6,208 bases of DNA, taken from Dehalococcoidia bacterium (GTDB lineage: Bacteria > Chloroflexota > Dehalococcoidia > Dehalococcoidales > Fen-1064). How positions within the stretch are numbered: the stretch's first letter is position 1; each line of letters starts with the position of its first letter. Position numbers and translations under genes: made by a program. The notes beneath the pieces are model-generated. The model was not told the DNA's origin. It did no database searches and worked only from the letters and a program-made list of their open reading frames with translations. Shown one piece after another: positions 4,815 through 6,208 of the stretch. The stretch covers positions 1-6,208 of the forward strand of contig JAUYDN010000079.1 in assembly GCA_030691775.1 (NCBI GenBank), in the 5' to 3' direction.

Positions 4815-4830
4815 ATGACATTTGAGGCAA
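4815..4830. repeat. 16-bp direct repeat ATGACATTTGAGGCAA, copy 2
   Basis: Identical to 2831-2846. Here it lies upstream of the plus-strand reductase gene in otherwise unremarkable sequence. Confidence 0.55.
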
Positions 4831-4971
4831 AGCCCTTGTTTCCCCCTTGTCACGAAAACATAATTCCCACCCGCAAAACGTAATTGCTGGTTTGCAGCCA
4901 GCCTTTCATCCAAGTTATTATTCTCGGAGGAAGCGTATTACTTATGGGGGCTCAGCAGAAAGGACACACTC

Positions 4972-6039
4972 ATGGAAAAAGTCAGGCTCGGCAGAACAGG
5001 CCTAACGGTTTCACGCATCGGGTTCGGGGGCATACCCATCCAGCGCCTCACCGACGGTGAAGCTGTCGGGGTTGTCAAGAAATGCCTCGACCTCGGCGTA
5101 ACCTATCTCGATACCGCCAATGCATATACCACCAGTGAGGCACGCATCGGCAAAGCGATTGCCGGACGGCGGCAGGGGCTGATTATCGCCACGAAGTCAG
5201 GCGCGCGCAATAAAGAAGGCATGGAAAAGCATCTCGCGCTCAGCCTTAAAAACCTCGGAGTGGATAGCATCGACCTTTACCAGTTCCACGGCGTCAACGA
5301 CACTAAGAACCTGGAAATGGTGCTCGACCCTAAAGGCGTGTGGGCGGTGGTGGAAAAAGCGATGAAAAACGGCGTTATCAAACACGTCGGCATCACCAGT
5401 CATTCGATGGATACGGCTAAAGAAGCGGTGAAGACGGACCGGTTCGAGACTGTGATGTTCCCGTTCAACTTCGTTACCAGTGAGCCGGCGGATGACCTGC
5501 TCCCCCTGTGCCGTAAGCACGATGTCGCCTTTATCGCCATGAAACCGATGGCGGGCGGTATGCTCGAAGATGCTTCTTTAGCTTTCAAATACCTGCTCCA
5601 GTTCCCGGATGTTATCCCGCTCATCGGCATCGAGAAAGAATGGGAGATAGAGGAAATCGTCGGTCTGCTGGATAAGTCGTGGAAGCTGACGAAGCGGGAA
5701 CAGGCGAAGATGCAGGCGATGACCGCCGAGCTGGGCAACAGGTTCTGCCGGCGCTGTGACTACTGCCAGCCGTGTACGGCAAATATCCCGATTTCGACGG
5801 TGATGAATATGCCGAGTTTCGCCAAGCGGATGCCGCCGGAGCGCATCTTCGTGACCGGTTTCGCGGATATGATGCGCAAGGTCTATGATTGCACCGACTG
5901 CGGCGATTGCGAAGAGCGGTGCCCCTTTAAACTGCCGATACGGGAAATCATAAAAGAACAGCGGGAATGGTTTACCCGGGAGCGGGAAGCCTTCCTGGAG
6001 AAGAGCGGCAAACAGGCTCCGTGCAAACAGGCTCCGTAA
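4972..6039 (+). CDS. Aldo/keto reductase with C-terminal iron-sulfur (ferredoxin-like) domain
   Basis: This 355-residue protein joins an aldo/keto reductase barrel to a cysteine-rich tail, a common arrangement in anaerobes. The start MEKVRLGRTGLTVSRIGFG is typical. The catalytic tetrad is visible as Asp47 (LDTAN), Tyr52 (NAY), Lys75 (ATKSG) and His106 (QFHG), so NAD(P)H-dependent carbonyl chemistry is likely intact. The tail has Cys259, 262, 265 and 268 (CRRCDYCQPC) and Cys307, 310, 313 and 317 (CTDCGDCEERCP), the second being a standard [4Fe-4S] pattern. The tail suggests coupling to a low-potential electron carrier; substrate and partner are unknown. The ATG at 4972 has AAAGGA seven bases upstream. 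No signal peptide or membrane segment is seen, so it is presumably cytosolic. It stands alone on the plus strand. The last residues, KQAPCKQAP, come from a 15-bp tandem duplication. Confidence 0.92.
   Translation: MEKVRLGRTGLTVSRIGFGGIPIQRLTDGEAVGVVKKCLDLGVTYLDTANAYTTSEARIGKAIAGRRQGLIIATKSGARNKEGMEKHLALSLKNLGVDSIDLYQFHGVNDTKNLEMVLDPKGVWAVVEKAMKNGVIKHVGITSHSMDTAKEAVKTDRFETVMFPFNFVTSEPADDLLPLCRKHDVAFIAMKPMAGGMLEDASLAFKYLLQFPDVIPLIGIEKEWEIEEIVGLLDKSWKLTKREQAKMQAMTAELGNRFCRRCDYCQPCTANIPISTVMNMPSFAKRMPPERIFVTGFADMMRKVYDCTDCGDCEERCPFKLPIREIIKEQREWFTREREAFLEKSGKQAPCKQAP
6008..6037 (+). repeat. 15-bp tandem duplication at the 3' end of the reductase gene
   Basis: GCAAACAGGCTCCGT occurs twice back to back (6008-6022 and 6023-6037), exactly in frame and ending at the first base of the stop codon. 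It adds five residues (CKQAP) to the C-terminus. The perfect identity suggests a recent slippage event, or a misassembly. Confidence 0.9.
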
Positions 6040-6090
6040 CCATCGTTCACCGACCGTGTTATACTATATTAGAAAATTCAAAATTCGAAT

Positions 6091-6114
6091 GCCTGTCCCG
6101 TACTTGATACGGGA
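6091..6114. repeat. CCCGTA palindrome, second close copy
   Basis: GCCTGTCCCGTACTTGATAC followed by GGGA. Arms CCCGTA (6097-6102) and TACGGG (6108-6113) surround a five-base loop. It is nearly identical to 2485-2509. It lies 52 bases after the reductase stop and lacks a U tract on the plus strand, so it is more likely a dispersed repeat than that gene's terminator. The rest of 6040-6208 shows nothing further I can support. Confidence 0.75.
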
Positions 6115-6208
6115 TCGAAGCAGGAAACAAATACGAATCGCCAAAATAACCAAATTGAAACGTGATTATCATCAGCAATTCTCGCCGTGATATTGGTCAG
6201 GATTCGGG

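Larger units (their letters stand above)
4500..4971. other. Divergent intergenic region between metY promoter and the reductase gene
   Basis: No credible gene is seen. The region holds a repeat copy at 4535-4559, a nested palindrome at 4712-4747 and a direct-repeat copy at 4815-4830. Near the plus-strand gene, TTGCAG (4892-4897) and TATTAT (4916-4921) with an 18-base spacer form a weak promoter candidate. AAAGGA (4959-4964) is the ribosome-binding site of the reductase. The stretch 4560-4680 shows nothing I can name. Confidence 0.55.

Noticed and set aside
4471..4913. Overlapping short frames on both strands in the gap upstream of the reductase
   Set aside because: They span palindromes and repeats, have no ribosome-binding sites worth noting, and show no domain-like sequence.
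4892..4921. Promoter for the reductase (TTGCAG, 18 bases, TATTAT)
   Set aside because: The -35 box matches only three of six consensus positions; noted in the gap description but not called as a feature.
4944..5060. Out-of-frame short ORF overlapping the reductase start
   Set aside because: Its ATG is 13 bases from the nearest GGAGG (4926-4930), it overlaps the reductase in another frame, and its translation looks random.

Overview
The window looks like a bacterial chromosome segment of middling G+C. It carries a compact sulfur-amino-acid locus on the minus strand, an unrelated redox gene on the plus strand, and intergenic gaps full of palindromic repeats. The likely source is an uncultured anaerobe of Chloroflexota/Dehalococcoidia type. 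That guess rests on the general look of the proteins, the abundant GTCATT-type and CCCGTA-type palindromes, and the ferredoxin-fused aldo/keto reductase. No rRNA or marker gene is present, so the taxonomy is an inference of low to moderate confidence.

Layout. Positions 1-369 (minus) hold the N-terminal 123 residues of a protein cut by the window edge, probably a radical-SAM enzyme. Positions 370-687 are non-coding, with two nested palindromes. Positions 688-2440 (minus) hold metX followed by metW, overlapping by 11 bases. Positions 2441-2880 are a 440-base gap with at least five palindromic elements. Positions 2881-4188 (minus) hold metY. Positions 4189-4499 are the metY control region. Positions 4500-4971 are a second repeat-containing gap. 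Positions 4972-6039 (plus) hold an aldo/keto reductase with a C-terminal iron-sulfur domain. The window ends in non-coding DNA carrying another copy of the CCCGTA palindrome.

How the genes work together. MetX acylates homoserine. MetY replaces the acyl group with sulfide to give homocysteine (direct sulfhydrylation). MetW is the methyltransferase-fold partner usually encoded next to metX. Together they make the homocysteine precursor of methionine; the final methylation enzyme is not in the window.

The most interesting element lies upstream of metY. A near-perfect sigma-70 promoter (TTGACA, 18-base spacer, TATAAT) drives a leader RNA. This RNA has a strong ribosome-binding site, a 31-codon leader peptide with consecutive Cys-Met-Met-Met codons, and then a 10-bp intrinsic terminator with a six-U tract about 88 bases before metY. 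This is the architecture of ribosome-mediated transcription attenuation, as in trp, his and leu operons, but apparently tuned to methionine (and perhaps cysteine). I see no SAM riboswitch or T-box signature. Alternative pairings consistent with a terminator/antiterminator switch can be found by eye, but they have not been folded computationally.
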